Assembly: GCA_001825665.1 (NCBI GenBank)
Contig: MHXZ01000066.1
Span: forward strand, 1-64,000
Length of the DNA stretch: 64,000 nt
Direction: 5' to 3'
Source: Planctomycetes bacterium GWF2_41_51
Lineage (GTDB): Bacteria; Planctomycetota; Phycisphaerae; Sedimentisphaerales; UBA12454
A program made the translations under genes and the position numbers. The number at the start of each line of letters is the position of its first letter. The first letter of the stretch is position 1. Shown here one piece after another: positions 35,082 to 44,303 of the stretch. The notes beneath the pieces are model-generated. The model saw only the letters and a program-made list of their open reading frames with translations. It made no database searches and was not told the DNA's origin.

Positions 35082-35882
35082 TTAAGCTTCCGACGTCTCT
35101 GCTTTTTCCTCAGCGCCCTCAGCTCCGCCTTCATCGGCTCTTGTCAATGAACGTCTGCGAACTTTCGGCTTACGATCGTCATCTCTGCTGAACGCTCTCT
35201 GCATTGTCTTGGCTTCTGCAACTGCCGGAATAAGCTCATTGATAATCAGGCCGATTCCTTTAACTGAATCGTCATTTGCCGGAATTGGAATGTCAACCAA
35301 ATCAGGGTCTGAATCCGTATCGATAATGCCAATCGTAGGAACGCCCATCTTTTTCGCTTCACGAAGCGCCAGAACTTCTCTTCTGACGTCAACTACGAAG
35401 ATAACGCCCGGTATCTGGTTCATTTTGCGAATACCCTCAAGATTTGATTTCATCTTGCGAAGTTCGCGTTTAAGAGTCGAAGCGCGTTTCTTGCTTTCCG
35501 ATTCGATTGAACCGTCATTTGCCATCGCTTCAAGCTCGTCGAGTCTGCGAATTCTCGAATTTATCGTTCTGAAATTTGTCAGTGTGCCGCCCAGCCAGCG
35601 GTTAATAACATAATGCATTCCGGTTGCCTCGGCTGCGGCCTTAACAGCTTTTTGAGCCTGTCTCTTGGTTCCGACAAAAACTACGTCTTTACCGGATGAG
35701 ACTATATCCTTGAGCAGCTTCTGGGCAAGAATTACACCCTTAAGCGTCTCACGAACGTTAATAATATGAACCATACCTCTGCGTGAATAAACATAAGGTT
35801 TGGTTTTGGGATTCCATCTGCTGACGGTATGTCCAAAATGCACACCGGCACTAATCAAATTACGAGCCAGATCATTTGCCAC
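35082..35882 (-). CDS. rpsB: 30S ribosomal protein S2
   Basis: 266 residues from GTG 35882, chosen because GGAGG lies 8 bases upstream and S2 proteins begin MANDLARNLI. The frame is open five codons further to TTG 35897, which would overlap that SD. S2 blocks include AGVHFGHTVSRWNPKTKPYVY, FVGTKRQAQKAVKAAA, RWLGGTLTNFRTI and DTDSDPDLVDIPIPAND. An acidic C-terminal tail of about 20 residues (EGGAEGAEEKAETSEA) extends beyond the core. Confidence 0.96.
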   Translation of the reverse strand: MANDLARNLISAGVHFGHTVSRWNPKTKPYVYSRRGMVHIINVRETLKGVILAQKLLKDIVSSGKDVVFVGTKRQAQKAVKAAAEATGMHYVINRWLGGTLTNFRTINSRIRRLDELEAMANDGSIESESKKRASTLKRELRKMKSNLEGIRKMNQIPGVIFVVDVRREVLALREAKKMGVPTIGIIDTDSDPDLVDIPIPANDDSVKGIGLIINELIPAVAEAKTMQRAFSRDDDRKPKVRRRSLTRADEGGAEGAEEKAETSEA

Positions 35883-35969
35883 TAAATAGGCCTCCAAAAA
35901 ATCATTAAATCTTTATTTTTTTATGCAAAATCCCTATTCTCTTCTTTGCGCAGGAATAGAGAACAGAAC

Positions 35970-35998
35970 AATTTACTGTAAGCCTTTACCGCTGTCAA
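35970..35998 (-). promoter_or_regulatory. sigma-70-type promoter of rpsB-tsf
   Basis: On the minus strand TTGACA (35998-35993), a 17-bp spacer and TAAATT (35975-35970), about 90 bases before the rpsB start. Confidence 0.65.
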
Positions 35999-36254
35999 GC
36001 TATTTTGTTCACTATTCCCCTTTTAAAAAGGAGCTTAAAGTTATTTCCTCTTTAGCAGTCAGAGCCTGTCTTTGAGTAATTGGGGACACCCGGCGACTTG
36101 TTAATTTGCTTAGCATCTCCTGACAAAGATCCCCGAATTAATTAGAAAATTTTGGAGGGGGTGCGGCGAACCTAATTAACGATTTTTATATTGACCTCTT
36201 CTCAGATCTCAAATATAATCCAACTGCTGTTAAATAAACAGGTTAGGATAGTTG
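35999..36254. other. intergenic region between divergent rpsB and sigma-like gene
   Basis: No convincing gene. Includes ATTGGGGACACCC (near 36079), a phrase similar to the edge of small dispersed repeats, and a purine-rich TTTTGGAGGGGG stretch near 36150. Confidence 0.4.
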
Positions 36255-37901
36255 ATGGAAAATGGATTACCCGAAAACGATCGCCGCCGCGATGGGGACG
36301 ATGCTCTTGTATTACGGGCAGCCGCTGACAGCAACGCATTTCTGCTCCTCTATGATATCTACTATGAAAAAATATTCCGATATGTCCTTGTCAGGCTTAG
36401 ACTTAAGCAAATTTCCGAAGATGTAACAAGCCGCGTTTTCATTCAGGCCTCAGCCAATATCCGCCGTTTCAAAGGCACTACAAGACGCCAGTTTGTCCAG
36501 TGGCTTTGCAATATCGCAGAAGCTCAAATCAAAAATTACCTGAAAACAAATCCTCTGCAAACCATTGAACCGCAGGAAGTTACGGACATCGACCCCGGCC
36601 ATAAAGAAAAATTGAAATCCAAAATTCTATCCGCCTATAACACTGGAAAATCGCAAAAAGCGGTATATTATTTCACTGCGGCCGCAATTGTAATTGCTTT
36701 TATAATAATGATTTACAGCTTATCCGGCAAAAAAATAGATATCCCGAAAATTACAAAAAAAACAGTTCCAAAAATCGAGACTGATAAACCCGCAAGGATA
36801 ATTCGCTTAATCCCTACCCAGCAAGAACTTACGGAAAGCGAAGAGGAAGAAACCGAGCAAATCGAATTAATCACAATCGGCGGAATTGTAAAAGATCAGA
36901 ATTCGCAACCCATACAAAATGCTGCCGTTAAAATAGTTACTGCTTTTGAAACCAAAACATTCAAAACTGACGCCAATGGCTTATGGATTTGGCACGATTT
37001 TGACCTGCAAGATATTAACAGCATTGAACTTATGGCAACTCATCATGGTTACGTTACACCCGAAAGATTCCAAAAAGCAAATTTAAATCAGCTCAAGACT
37101 TTGAAGTTTGAATCTGTTTTGGAAAAAGGTATTTCAATTTTAGGCCATGTCGTCGATTGGCAGCAACATTCTTTGCCTGCTACAGTTACGAAAGGCCCCT
37201 TCCCGACAAGCGGCGCAGATATTGCCAAATGCGATGCCAATGGAATGTTCAAATTCGCCAAAGCAGAGGAAGGAATCGTGATTCTAACCGCTCAATGCGA
37301 ACACGCCGCACCAGCCATAGTCCCTATCGAAGTTAACCCCTTTATGGAACCAGTACTTATAACCCTTCAACCGCCAAATACAATCATAGGCCATATTGTC
37401 GATATCAATGGAATGCCCGTTGAAGGCGCTTCCATCAGCGTTTCTTCCTGGCAAGGGGTTGAAAGTTTGAAATTTTCGACTAAAACCGATGCCGATGGTT
37501 ATTTTCAATGGAACAGCGCTCCTGCCGACAGCGTCATGTTTAACATTGCCCACAAAGGACTTATGAGCATTCGCAGCTACGCAATGCAAACCGGAATCGA
37601 CTACAAAATACCAATGATGAACCCATTCAAAATCAAAGGCAAAATCATTAGCGGCTCGCCGGATGTTCCAATAGTAAACTTCATAGCTACAGTGGGTTAC
37701 GTCTTTGAAAAGGAAAACATCACCTGGCAGGACGCCAATTCCGTAATTTTCACTGGCGATAAATACGAACTGAGCATAACAGAACCGGTTGAGTTCAAAA
37801 TAAAACTGCAATCTGAAGGCTTCCAAACCCTTGAATCGCCAATATTTAGCCCATTATCGGGTTCTATGGATTACGACTTCGTTATGCACCCTGAGTACTA
37901 A
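36255..37901 (+). CDS. membrane-anchored fusion: sigma-70 region 2-like domain plus carboxypeptidase-regulatory-like repeats
   Basis: 548 residues from ATG 36255 (TAGGAT upstream). Residues ~25-100 match sigma-70 region 2 of ECF factors (FLLLYDIYYEKIFRYVLVRL, ISEDVTSRVFIQA, RRQFVQWLCNIA). Region 4 is missing. A single membrane helix at ~135-155 (YYFTAAAIVIAFIIMIYSL) is followed by an extracytoplasmic part. This has at least three CarboxypepD_reg-like repeats beginning GIVKDQNSQPIQNAAV, GHVVDWQQ and GHIVDINGMPVEGASI. Planctomycete genomes hold many ECF-like proteins with C-terminal extensions. Without region 4 it may hold core polymerase or an anti-sigma factor, or act only as a sensor. Its end overlaps bioF by 20 bases (convergent). 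Confidence 0.75.
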   Translation: MENGLPENDRRRDGDDALVLRAAADSNAFLLLYDIYYEKIFRYVLVRLRLKQISEDVTSRVFIQASANIRRFKGTTRRQFVQWLCNIAEAQIKNYLKTNPLQTIEPQEVTDIDPGHKEKLKSKILSAYNTGKSQKAVYYFTAAAIVIAFIIMIYSLSGKKIDIPKITKKTVPKIETDKPARIIRLIPTQQELTESEEEETEQIELITIGGIVKDQNSQPIQNAAVKIVTAFETKTFKTDANGLWIWHDFDLQDINSIELMATHHGYVTPERFQKANLNQLKTLKFESVLEKGISILGHVVDWQQHSLPATVTKGPFPTSGADIAKCDANGMFKFAKAEEGIVILTAQCEHAAPAIVPIEVNPFMEPVLITLQPPNTIIGHIVDINGMPVEGASISVSSWQGVESLKFSTKTDADGYFQWNSAPADSVMFNIAHKGLMSIRSYAMQTGIDYKIPMMNPFKIKGKIISGSPDVPIVNFIATVGYVFEKENITWQDANSVIFTGDKYELSITEPVEFKIKLQSEGFQTLESPIFSPLSGSMDYDFVMHPEY

Positions 37902-39045
37902 ACGATTTCAAACAATCACACAATGAATCGATCTGCTCTTTTGTATGCTCGCTTTGAAGTGAAATTCTCAGTCTCGATGTCCCCGGCGCAACTGTCGGCG
38001 GCCTAATCGCAACCACAAAAAACCCCTTATCAAATAACGACTTAGAAATCTCAAGCGTTCTTTTATTATCGCCAATAATCACTGGAACAATCTGGCTGGC
38101 ACTCTCGGCAGTATCGAAATTGAGAGCTTTAAGTTTAGCTCTTAAATAATCGCTGTTTTCCTTCAATCGTTTTCTTTTGTCATTGGCATTTTTGATTATT
38201 TCAAGCGCACAAACAGCCGCCGCGGAATTTGCCGGCAGAGGCGCCGTTGTGTAAATAAAGGGTCTGGCTTTATTTACAAGAAAATCAATCACGCACTTGT
38301 CGGATACTACAAACCCGCCCGAACATCCCGCCGATTTGCTCAATGTCGCGACAACAATGTCTATTTCATTCAAAATTCCAAGCTCTTCTGCCAGCCCTGC
38401 GCCGGTTTCGCCGAAACATCCAAACGCATGTGCTTCATCCACAATAAGATACGCGTTATATTTCTTTTTCAATTCGACAAGTTTTTTCAAATCCGCAAAA
38501 TCCCCATCCATCGAAAATACGCTTTCGGTAACTATGAATTTTCGATTAAAATCGCTTGAGGCGAGGAATTTTTCAATTTTGTCGAATTGCGTTCGATGAT
38601 AAGTCCTGAACTGGGCGTCACTTCCTTTCGCCGCATCGATAATCGAGGCATGGTCGATTTTATCGAGAAGGATCAAGTCGCCTTTTTGCGGAATCGACTG
38701 CAATACAGCAAGATTAGCCATATAACCGCTTGGAAAAACAAGAGCCGATTCCTTTTGAAATAAGTCAGCTAATCGCTTTTCTAATTCTATATGCGGTTCA
38801 AGCGACCCGCTGATCAATCTTGAAGCTGCCGACCCAAAACCAAAATTTTCCATCGCGGTTTTTGCCGCTTCAATGAGCCGTTTATCTTGCGCTAAATTTA
38901 AATAATTATTGCTGCAAAATAAAATTTTCACTTTTTTTTCAATACGAATTGACGTATCAGATACTGAATCAATTGTAAAAGGCTTGCGCAATAAATCGTT
39001 TTGTTCAAGTTGGTTAAGCAGATTTTTTATAAAATCAAAGTTCAT
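37882..39045 (-). CDS. bioF: 8-amino-7-oxononanoate synthase (alpha-oxoamine synthase family)
   Basis: 387 residues. PLP-dependent alpha-oxoamine synthase fold: CSNNYLNLAQD, GFGSAASRLISGS, VFPSGYMANLAVL, IVDEAHAFGCFG and the PLP-lysine motif TLSKSAGCSGGFV. Condenses an amino acid with an acyl thioester, in BioF alanine with pimeloyl-ACP. Glycine C-acetyltransferase (Kbl) is the main alternative, and no other biotin gene is beside it to decide. Confidence 0.8.
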   Translation of the reverse strand: MNFDFIKNLLNQLEQNDLLRKPFTIDSVSDTSIRIEKKVKILFCSNNYLNLAQDKRLIEAAKTAMENFGFGSAASRLISGSLEPHIELEKRLADLFQKESALVFPSGYMANLAVLQSIPQKGDLILLDKIDHASIIDAAKGSDAQFRTYHRTQFDKIEKFLASSDFNRKFIVTESVFSMDGDFADLKKLVELKKKYNAYLIVDEAHAFGCFGETGAGLAEELGILNEIDIVVATLSKSAGCSGGFVVSDKCVIDFLVNKARPFIYTTAPLPANSAAAVCALEIIKNANDKRKRLKENSDYLRAKLKALNFDTAESASQIVPVIIGDNKRTLEISKSLFDKGFFVVAIRPPTVAPGTSRLRISLQSEHTKEQIDSLCDCLKSFSTQGA

Positions 39046-39130
39046 TTAAATTTTTTCTGATTGGAAAAACATCGATTTCCCCGATATTATATGATATGCA
39101 ACTATAAGACAATGAATTTTGGGTATTATT

Positions 39131-39985
39131 ATGGGAATTTACGACAGAGAATATTACAAGCCGGACGACGAAGCATCAGGTGGAATGCCGCGTATGCACA
39201 TGCGATTTCCGCAAATAACGCCTGTGGTCAAAAAACTGCTGATTATCAACATCGGCATATATATAATGTGCATCCTCGTAAAACCTTTCGCTAATTTTGT
39301 TTACGAATGGTTCAGCGTAGATACCTTTTCTATATTCAAATCCTTGCAGGTCTGGAGATTAATAGGTTATCAATTTCTGCACGACCTTTCTTCGCCATGG
39401 CATTTAATTATGAACATGATAGGTTTGTATTTCCTTGGGCCGACGCTGGAAAAGGCCTGGCAAAGTAAAAAATTCCTGACATTCTATCTCTTATGCGGAG
39501 CGGCAGGCGGAATTTTTTATATCCTCCTTTCGCATCTTGGAGTTACGGATAAAGGTTTTTTAATCGGCGCATCCGGCGCAATACTTGGTATGCTGGCAGC
39601 ATGTGCAATTCTTTTCCCGCACTTTGTTGTATTCATATTCTTCTTCCCTGTTCCAATCCGAATCGCTTCAATAATCTTAATTTTTCTCTATGTCGTAAAT
39701 ATTTTCACAAGAGGCGCTAACGCCGGCGGAGACGTCGCACATTTAGCCGGAATGGCCGCAGGCGCGGCTTACGTCTTTCTTTGGCCCAGATTAAGAATTA
39801 AATATAAAAATCGATTCCAAACGATGAACTGGGAAAAAAAATTTAAGACGTACAACGAGCTGCAAAAAGAAGTCGATAGAATCTTAATAAAAGTCAATCA
39901 GCAAGGCATCGCAAGCCTGACAAAAAAAGAGAAAAAAACTCTCGAAGAAGCCACAAAACTTGAACAAATGAAAAGCAAGTTTTAA
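39131..39985 (+). CDS. rhomboid-family intramembrane serine protease
   Basis: 284 residues from ATG 39131. Six membrane helices. The catalytic Ser is in GASGAILGMLA (about residue 155), the catalytic His in GDVAHLAGMAAGAAY, and the loop WHLIMNMIGLYFLG has the conserved His/Asn. The basic C-terminal 70 residues are helical. Cleaves membrane-spanning substrates. Partners are unknown. Typical of planctomycete rhomboids in length. Confidence 0.9.
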   Translation: MGIYDREYYKPDDEASGGMPRMHMRFPQITPVVKKLLIINIGIYIMCILVKPFANFVYEWFSVDTFSIFKSLQVWRLIGYQFLHDLSSPWHLIMNMIGLYFLGPTLEKAWQSKKFLTFYLLCGAAGGIFYILLSHLGVTDKGFLIGASGAILGMLAACAILFPHFVVFIFFFPVPIRIASIILIFLYVVNIFTRGANAGGDVAHLAGMAAGAAYVFLWPRLRIKYKNRFQTMNWEKKFKTYNELQKEVDRILIKVNQQGIASLTKKEKKTLEEATKLEQMKSKF

Positions 39986-40017
39986 CTGGTTTTATTATAG
40001 GTGGGATAATCCATAAG

Positions 40018-40036
40018 CCCCCACTTTTAGTGGGGG
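40018..40036 (+). terminator. hairpin downstream of the rhomboid gene
   Basis: CCCCCAC-TTTTA-GTGGGGG, then a short direct repeat of TGGGGGTTCGTAAAAA. The T-run is poor, so termination is uncertain. Confidence 0.45.
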
Positions 40037-40216
40037 TTCGTAAAAATTATTTGGGGGTTCGTAAAAAACTTTCGTGAATGGTCTGACATGTCCGATTGCT
40101 TTCTCGAGCCGCAGCGAGATCCCTTTGGGATGTGTCCTGCGTTTTTTCCTCCTTGTTTTTCCCATAAATCATAGTATAATGTATCCAATTCAATTCTTTA
40201 AACAAGGAGTGTTACA

Positions 40217-40303
40217 ATGAAAGCTGATTTTTCAAAACCGTACCAAACTGTCATTGCTAAGCGCAGGAGTTTACCCGTGCGAAGGCAGGGATGGCAATCT
40301 TAA
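40217..40303 (+). CDS. very small ORF or 5' gene remnant
   Basis: 28 codons with an excellent SD (AAGGAG, 8 bases) and a TATAAT box at about 40173. The peptide MKADFSKPYQTVIAKRR is basic and ends abruptly. It may be the head of a gene whose rest was deleted, or a real small protein. Confidence 0.25.
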   Translation: MKADFSKPYQTVIAKRRSLPVRRQGWQS

Positions 40304-40429
40304 TCCTCATGCTATGACGACCGCAATACTATCAAGCTAAATCAGGGAATAATAAAAAAATTGAGAAAAATAAATTAGTTTAAAATGCATTTGAATGAAA
40401 ATTGAAATATAAATTTAAAGGTTCATCAT

Positions 40430-41158
40430 ATGAATACTATTGAAAATTTAAAACTTCATTTTAAATGGACTATTGGTCTTGGATGTATAATTTTAATTTC
40501 GATTGTTACATTTTGGTTAGGTGGAAAAGGAAATGAAATTGTAAGCTATGTAAGCTTTGCAAGTGCATTAATTTCTATTGTTTTGGCTTTAGTTGCTATA
40601 TTTTACTCCTTCATCCAAACTATAAATTCGCAAAAAAATTTGGGAGAAATGCAGAGTCTAATTACTCAGGCATCTAAGATCATGTCCGAAAAAGCAGATA
40701 CAATGGTTCTTTACACCGCACATATTGCAAATCTTACACAAAATATGGCACGCAATTCTACTCAACCACCTCTCCCTACAAAACACCAATTTAAATTTTA
40801 TGCAGCAACTTGTTCACACATAGGAATATTAGCTCTATATTGTTTGGCTAAAACTGCTTCAAAGAAGAAGCCAATGTCATTATTAAAGATAATAGAGCTT
40901 TTGGCAAATGGCAATACAAATGCTCGAGATTATTATTATTACAGTATGGGTGTATTAATAGGTTTCAGTTGTTTTATGGAACAAGGTGTCACAAATATTA
41001 ATATCGATTCGCAATTATTAACAACTGATCTCGAATTTGAAAATTATATAAGAGCTGACATAAATAGAAGAATATCTGACCCTTTAATTGAAGTGCAAAT
41101 CAAGGATACGCTTAATAATTGCTTAAAGCAAATTGATGCTTATTTTGGAAGTTTATAA
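40430..41158 (+). CDS. membrane protein of unknown function
   Basis: 242 residues with two N-terminal membrane helices (WTIGLGCIILISIVTFWLG, VSFASALISIVLALVAIFYSF), a short helical linker and a soluble C-terminal domain of ~140 residues. Clearly more AT-rich than the flanking chromosome. The stop overlaps the next start in TAATG, so it forms a pair with the 136-residue protein. Not recognised. Confidence 0.65.
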   Translation: MNTIENLKLHFKWTIGLGCIILISIVTFWLGGKGNEIVSYVSFASALISIVLALVAIFYSFIQTINSQKNLGEMQSLITQASKIMSEKADTMVLYTAHIANLTQNMARNSTQPPLPTKHQFKFYAATCSHIGILALYCLAKTASKKKPMSLLKIIELLANGNTNARDYYYYSMGVLIGFSCFMEQGVTNINIDSQLLTTDLEFENYIRADINRRISDPLIEVQIKDTLNNCLKQIDAYFGSL

Positions 41159-41568
41159 TGGAAAACAGCAAAACCGTTATTCGACCAACTGAAAACATCG
41201 GTTTCATTTTAATTTTAATCGCAATATTATTTTACTTTTTCATAATGCCTGATATTGTACCGCAAGAAGTAACTAGCTATCCCGCTCAAAAACTTGAAAA
41301 TGGAAAGTTATTACCACTGAATAAAACGGTGTATAAAGTGAATCCTTTTATGCAAACCATTATTTATTGGATGCCGGGTATTGCAGAAACACCTTCAAAG
41401 CTTGTAAACTGTATAATTAAGGATAGAAAGAATTGGATAGGATATTACTCAGATGGTTCTGGTCTTGTAGAAATGAGAAAAGGTAAATTAGTACCTAATA
41501 ACGTACCTAATGATTATATTTACATAAACCGTTTTCATTGGTGGATGTTAAGCTTAAAAAATCAATAA
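41158..41568 (+). CDS. membrane-anchored protein of unknown function, coupled to the previous gene
   Basis: 136 residues with one N-terminal membrane helix (IGFILILIAILFYFFIMPD). The outside domain is rich in Tyr, Trp and Asn (KNWIGYYSDGSGLVEMRKG, FHWWMLSL). Likely partner of the 242-residue membrane protein. No family is recognised. A surface-exposed accessory function is possible. Confidence 0.6.
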   Translation: MENSKTVIRPTENIGFILILIAILFYFFIMPDIVPQEVTSYPAQKLENGKLLPLNKTVYKVNPFMQTIIYWMPGIAETPSKLVNCIIKDRKNWIGYYSDGSGLVEMRKGKLVPNNVPNDYIYINRFHWWMLSLKNQ

Positions 41569-42518
41569 ATTGGGGTCATCTATTTTTTAAAAAATCAATC
41601 GGTCGTTTAGCCCCCGCACCCGTGGCGGGGGACATATTGAATTAATTAGGGACCCACCTATTTTTTAAAAACGAAAAATTAGTTTAAATAAAATATTGCC
41701 AATCAATAAAACTTTCCGCGCAGCGGTTCCCCGTTCATTTTGAACATTATATTTTTGTAAATTAGATTTTATTTAGAGATTCGAGCTTAGTGCTTAGGAT
41801 TTAACCTTCTGCCTTCTACATTCAGAGTTCTATGTTCTGCACTTTCTCGAAAGGCATCCTGTGGACAGCCCACGCGGTTTGTCATTATTGCTTTAAGACA
41901 AACCCTGTAAGGGCAATAATTTCAAAAAACTAAATCTCGACAAAGCCTTGCCCTGAGCGCAGCCGAATGGGTTGCTCAAGTAGAGTTTATTTTTGAAATT
42001 TTTTGGCTTGATTCATCAAGCCTGTCTTAAAGCAATCTCTGTGGTCTCTGCTGTAGCGAAGCGAAAGTCCTCGAATCTTTAGGATTTTTGCTCCTTGAAA
42101 TCAAAAATCAGAGAGGATATGCTCTGGCTAAATAATCTTCGTGTAGTATTCGTGTTCATTCGTGGTTAAAAATACTATTAAAGACCCTGAACCTCTATAG
42201 AAATGCTTCATTTTCGTTCACTTTTTTCCGCTTTTTGCACACTTTTTTTGTAAAATTCCGCGCCAATCCGCGCAATCCGTGGTTAAATTGTTCATTTTTA
42301 TCAAATTCGTTATAATTACTTGTTTTTCAGGCAGTTATGTTTTGTGATTCGCTCATAAGTCCTTTATTTACGTAGAAAATGGAAGCAGAAAGAAGTGATA
42401 TTTTTCTGAGACAAAAACCCCGTTTTTAGCTCAAAAACAAAGGTGAAAACTTGCGCAGTCTTGTGCCCTTGTGCGGCGCAGAATTTACAATTCTGCGCAA
42501 GTTAATTGTTTGAACTTA
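41569..42518. other. 950 bp gene-free region with repeats
   Basis: Holds a GC-rich hairpin CCCCCGC / GCGGGGG (41611-41631) between two similar phrases ending CTATTTTTTAAAAA, and the inverted repeat listed separately. Phrases such as TTCATTCGTGGTTA and CGCAATCCGTGGTTAAAT resemble dispersed intergenic repeats of many bacteria. No gene is supported. Confidence 0.6.
41888..42035. repeat. ~150 bp MITE-like inverted repeat
   Basis: Ends TTGCTTTAAGACA / TGTCTTAAAGCAA, with matching inner blocks AATTTCAAAAA / TTTTTGAAATT. Each arm has its own different small hairpin (CCCT-GTA-AGGG and GGCTTGAT-TC-ATCAAGCC), and the middle has CCTGAGCGCAGCCGAATGGG. Confidence 0.6.
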
Positions 42519-43247
42519 TTAGTTCCAATCGATTTTTTCCGGGCTGTCTAATAATTCCTCAAGATGTTTCTCTACCTGCTCTGCTTTTTCATCCTTTATG
42601 GTTTCAAGTTCGGTCTGGCTCGCATTTACGATCTTTTGAAGTTCCTCAAGTCTTTTCTTAAGGTCTTCATATCTGAGCTGCTTTTTCTGGACAATCAAAT
42701 CGAATCTTTGTTCGAGCACATCTTTTAATTGCTCCGTTAATTCTTGTTTTTGAGCTTCATCTTTTGCATTTTTAATCTGTTCGAGCAGTTGATTTCTCTG
42801 CTGTTTAAGAACCATATCTTTTTTCAATACCTCGGCGAGAGCGGGATTCGATTCCTGTGCATCCATAATCGCCTTGTAATTCCGCATTTCGAACATCATT
42901 CTTCTGGTATATGCACGAAGATCCGTTTCTTTGAGAGCTTTTAATTCTTTTGCCTTATTAGGGTCGTTTTGTTCGAGCCAGGTCATTAGTTCGTTTTCCT
43001 TTTCCCGAATTTGCTGACGAAAACCTTCTTTTGGCATATCCTTTTGCCTTCTATGTTCTCTCATACCGCGATTGCGTTCAACATCAGGGCCGTCTGTTTC
43101 GCCATCAGGCATAGGTTCTGTTATCTCCTGTCCCGGAGGCGGCACAGGCTGGCGCGGCTGCCGAGGCTCGGATGGAGCATCCTGAGCAATTACCAAAACA
43201 GCGGTTAGAAGAATCAACGGCAAAACGAATTTTATTAATGATTTCAT
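42519..43247 (-). CDS. secreted coiled-coil protein of the ECF operon
   Basis: 242 residues. Signal peptide (IKFVLPLILLTAVLVIAQ), then a Pro/Glu-rich linker of ~50 residues. A long helical region rich in Glu, Lys and Gln follows (AQKQELTEQLKDVLEQRF), resembling Spy/CnrX-like helical periplasmic proteins. It follows the anti-sigma gene with a gap of 3 bases. Likely a periplasmic sensor or binding partner of the anti-sigma factor, inferred from position and shape. Confidence 0.7.
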   Translation of the reverse strand: MKSLIKFVLPLILLTAVLVIAQDAPSEPRQPRQPVPPPGQEITEPMPDGETDGPDVERNRGMREHRRQKDMPKEGFRQQIREKENELMTWLEQNDPNKAKELKALKETDLRAYTRRMMFEMRNYKAIMDAQESNPALAEVLKKDMVLKQQRNQLLEQIKNAKDEAQKQELTEQLKDVLEQRFDLIVQKKQLRYEDLKKRLEELQKIVNASQTELETIKDEKAEQVEKHLEELLDSPEKIDWN

Positions 43248-43250
43248 TTT

Positions 43251-43682
43251 TTACCCTTTCCAAAAAGAACTATCGATTTCATAAAAATCTGCTTCAGCAT
43301 TAGTAATAGTGTCAGACAAAAAACTGCTTGAAGTATTATCTTCATTAAGGCGAAGAGCGTACAATTCGCTGCTTAGAAGTTCAATTTCCTTTTCAAGTGC
43401 AGCAATATTGTCGTCCACCTGCGTCAAAGAAATTTGAGCGGTTGGCTGTGATGGTTTTGTTTCTTTGGATTCATACATGAAAAATACAGAAATAAGTATT
43501 ACAGCGGCAGTTGTTATCACAGTTTTGAAAATTAATACAGGAATACTCGCACGTTTTTTTCTGAGACTGATTTTTCTTTTTATTTCATCAACCAATGCAG
43601 GCGAAGGCTCGGGCGCGGGAAATTTTTCAAATATCCTGTCGATTTCAGTCATATCAAAATTTTCATTTTTATTTTCAATCAT
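43251..43682 (-). CDS. putative anti-sigma factor (single membrane helix)
   Basis: 143 residues. A short cytosolic N-terminus (EIDRIFEKFPAPEPSPALVDEIKR) is followed by one membrane helix (IPVLIFKTVITTAAVILISVFFMY) and a periplasmic part with a leucine/glutamate coiled coil (ALEKEIELLSSELYAL). Overlaps the sigma gene by 8 bases, the classic sigma/anti-sigma layout. No zinc-binding HxxxCxxC is seen. Confidence 0.7.
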   Translation of the reverse strand: MIENKNENFDMTEIDRIFEKFPAPEPSPALVDEIKRKISLRKKRASIPVLIFKTVITTAAVILISVFFMYESKETKPSQPTAQISLTQVDDNIAALEKEIELLSSELYALRLNEDNTSSSFLSDTITNAEADFYEIDSSFWKG

Positions 43683-44214
43683 TTGATTGTTCCATTAATT
43701 CTTTGAGCTTTTTTAAGCCTCGATGCACTTTTGAAAGCACTGTGCCTACAGGCTCATTTCTCATTTTCGCAAGCTGCTCAAAACTCAACTGTGAATAATA
43801 CCGCAAAGTAAGGATTTCAGCCGTTTGCTCGTCAAGTTTGCGCAAGTTTTTTGTCAGCTTATCCGTCATATAATCGCCTGTTTTTTCAGGCTCGGTTTCA
43901 TCCTTAAAATCCCGCTGAAAAGAATCTAACATCTTTGCACGGCGTTTTTTAGCTCGTAGCGAGTCCACAAATAAATTCGATGCCATTTTGAAAACCCAGG
44001 CATTGAAAGTTTCAGGACGACATGCGCCAATTTTCTCATACATTTTTAAAAACAGCTCGCCAACCAAATCGTTGGCATCTTCTCTATTGCAGGTCAATCT
44101 GTAAAAATAGCCGTACAAACGCCCGGAATAGAGGTCAACAAGTTTTGAAAAAGCATCTTTGTCGCCCTTTCGGGCTGCACGAACTATTTCTATGATCTGC
44201 TCAAGCGGCGCCAT
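43675..44214 (-). CDS. ECF-family RNA polymerase sigma factor
   Basis: 179 residues. Region 2 spans ~20-95 (DAFSKLVDLYSGRLYGYFYRL, NDLVGELFLKMYEKI, FNAWVFKMASNLFVDSLR). Region 4 spans ~115-175 (EQTAEILTLRYYSQLSFEQLA, VGTVLSKVHRGLKKL). It directs polymerase to stress or envelope promoters, probably including its own operon with the downstream anti-sigma and coiled-coil genes. Confidence 0.92.
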   Translation of the reverse strand: MAPLEQIIEIVRAARKGDKDAFSKLVDLYSGRLYGYFYRLTCNREDANDLVGELFLKMYEKIGACRPETFNAWVFKMASNLFVDSLRAKKRRAKMLDSFQRDFKDETEPEKTGDYMTDKLTKNLRKLDEQTAEILTLRYYSQLSFEQLAKMRNEPVGTVLSKVHRGLKKLKELMEQSND

Positions 44215-44303
44215 TTTCCAACTTTTTCAATAATATAGACGGTTTATGATTAGTATATATTGCATACTTCGTCAAAAAAAGTAGAGATTAATCAATGATT
44301 AAA

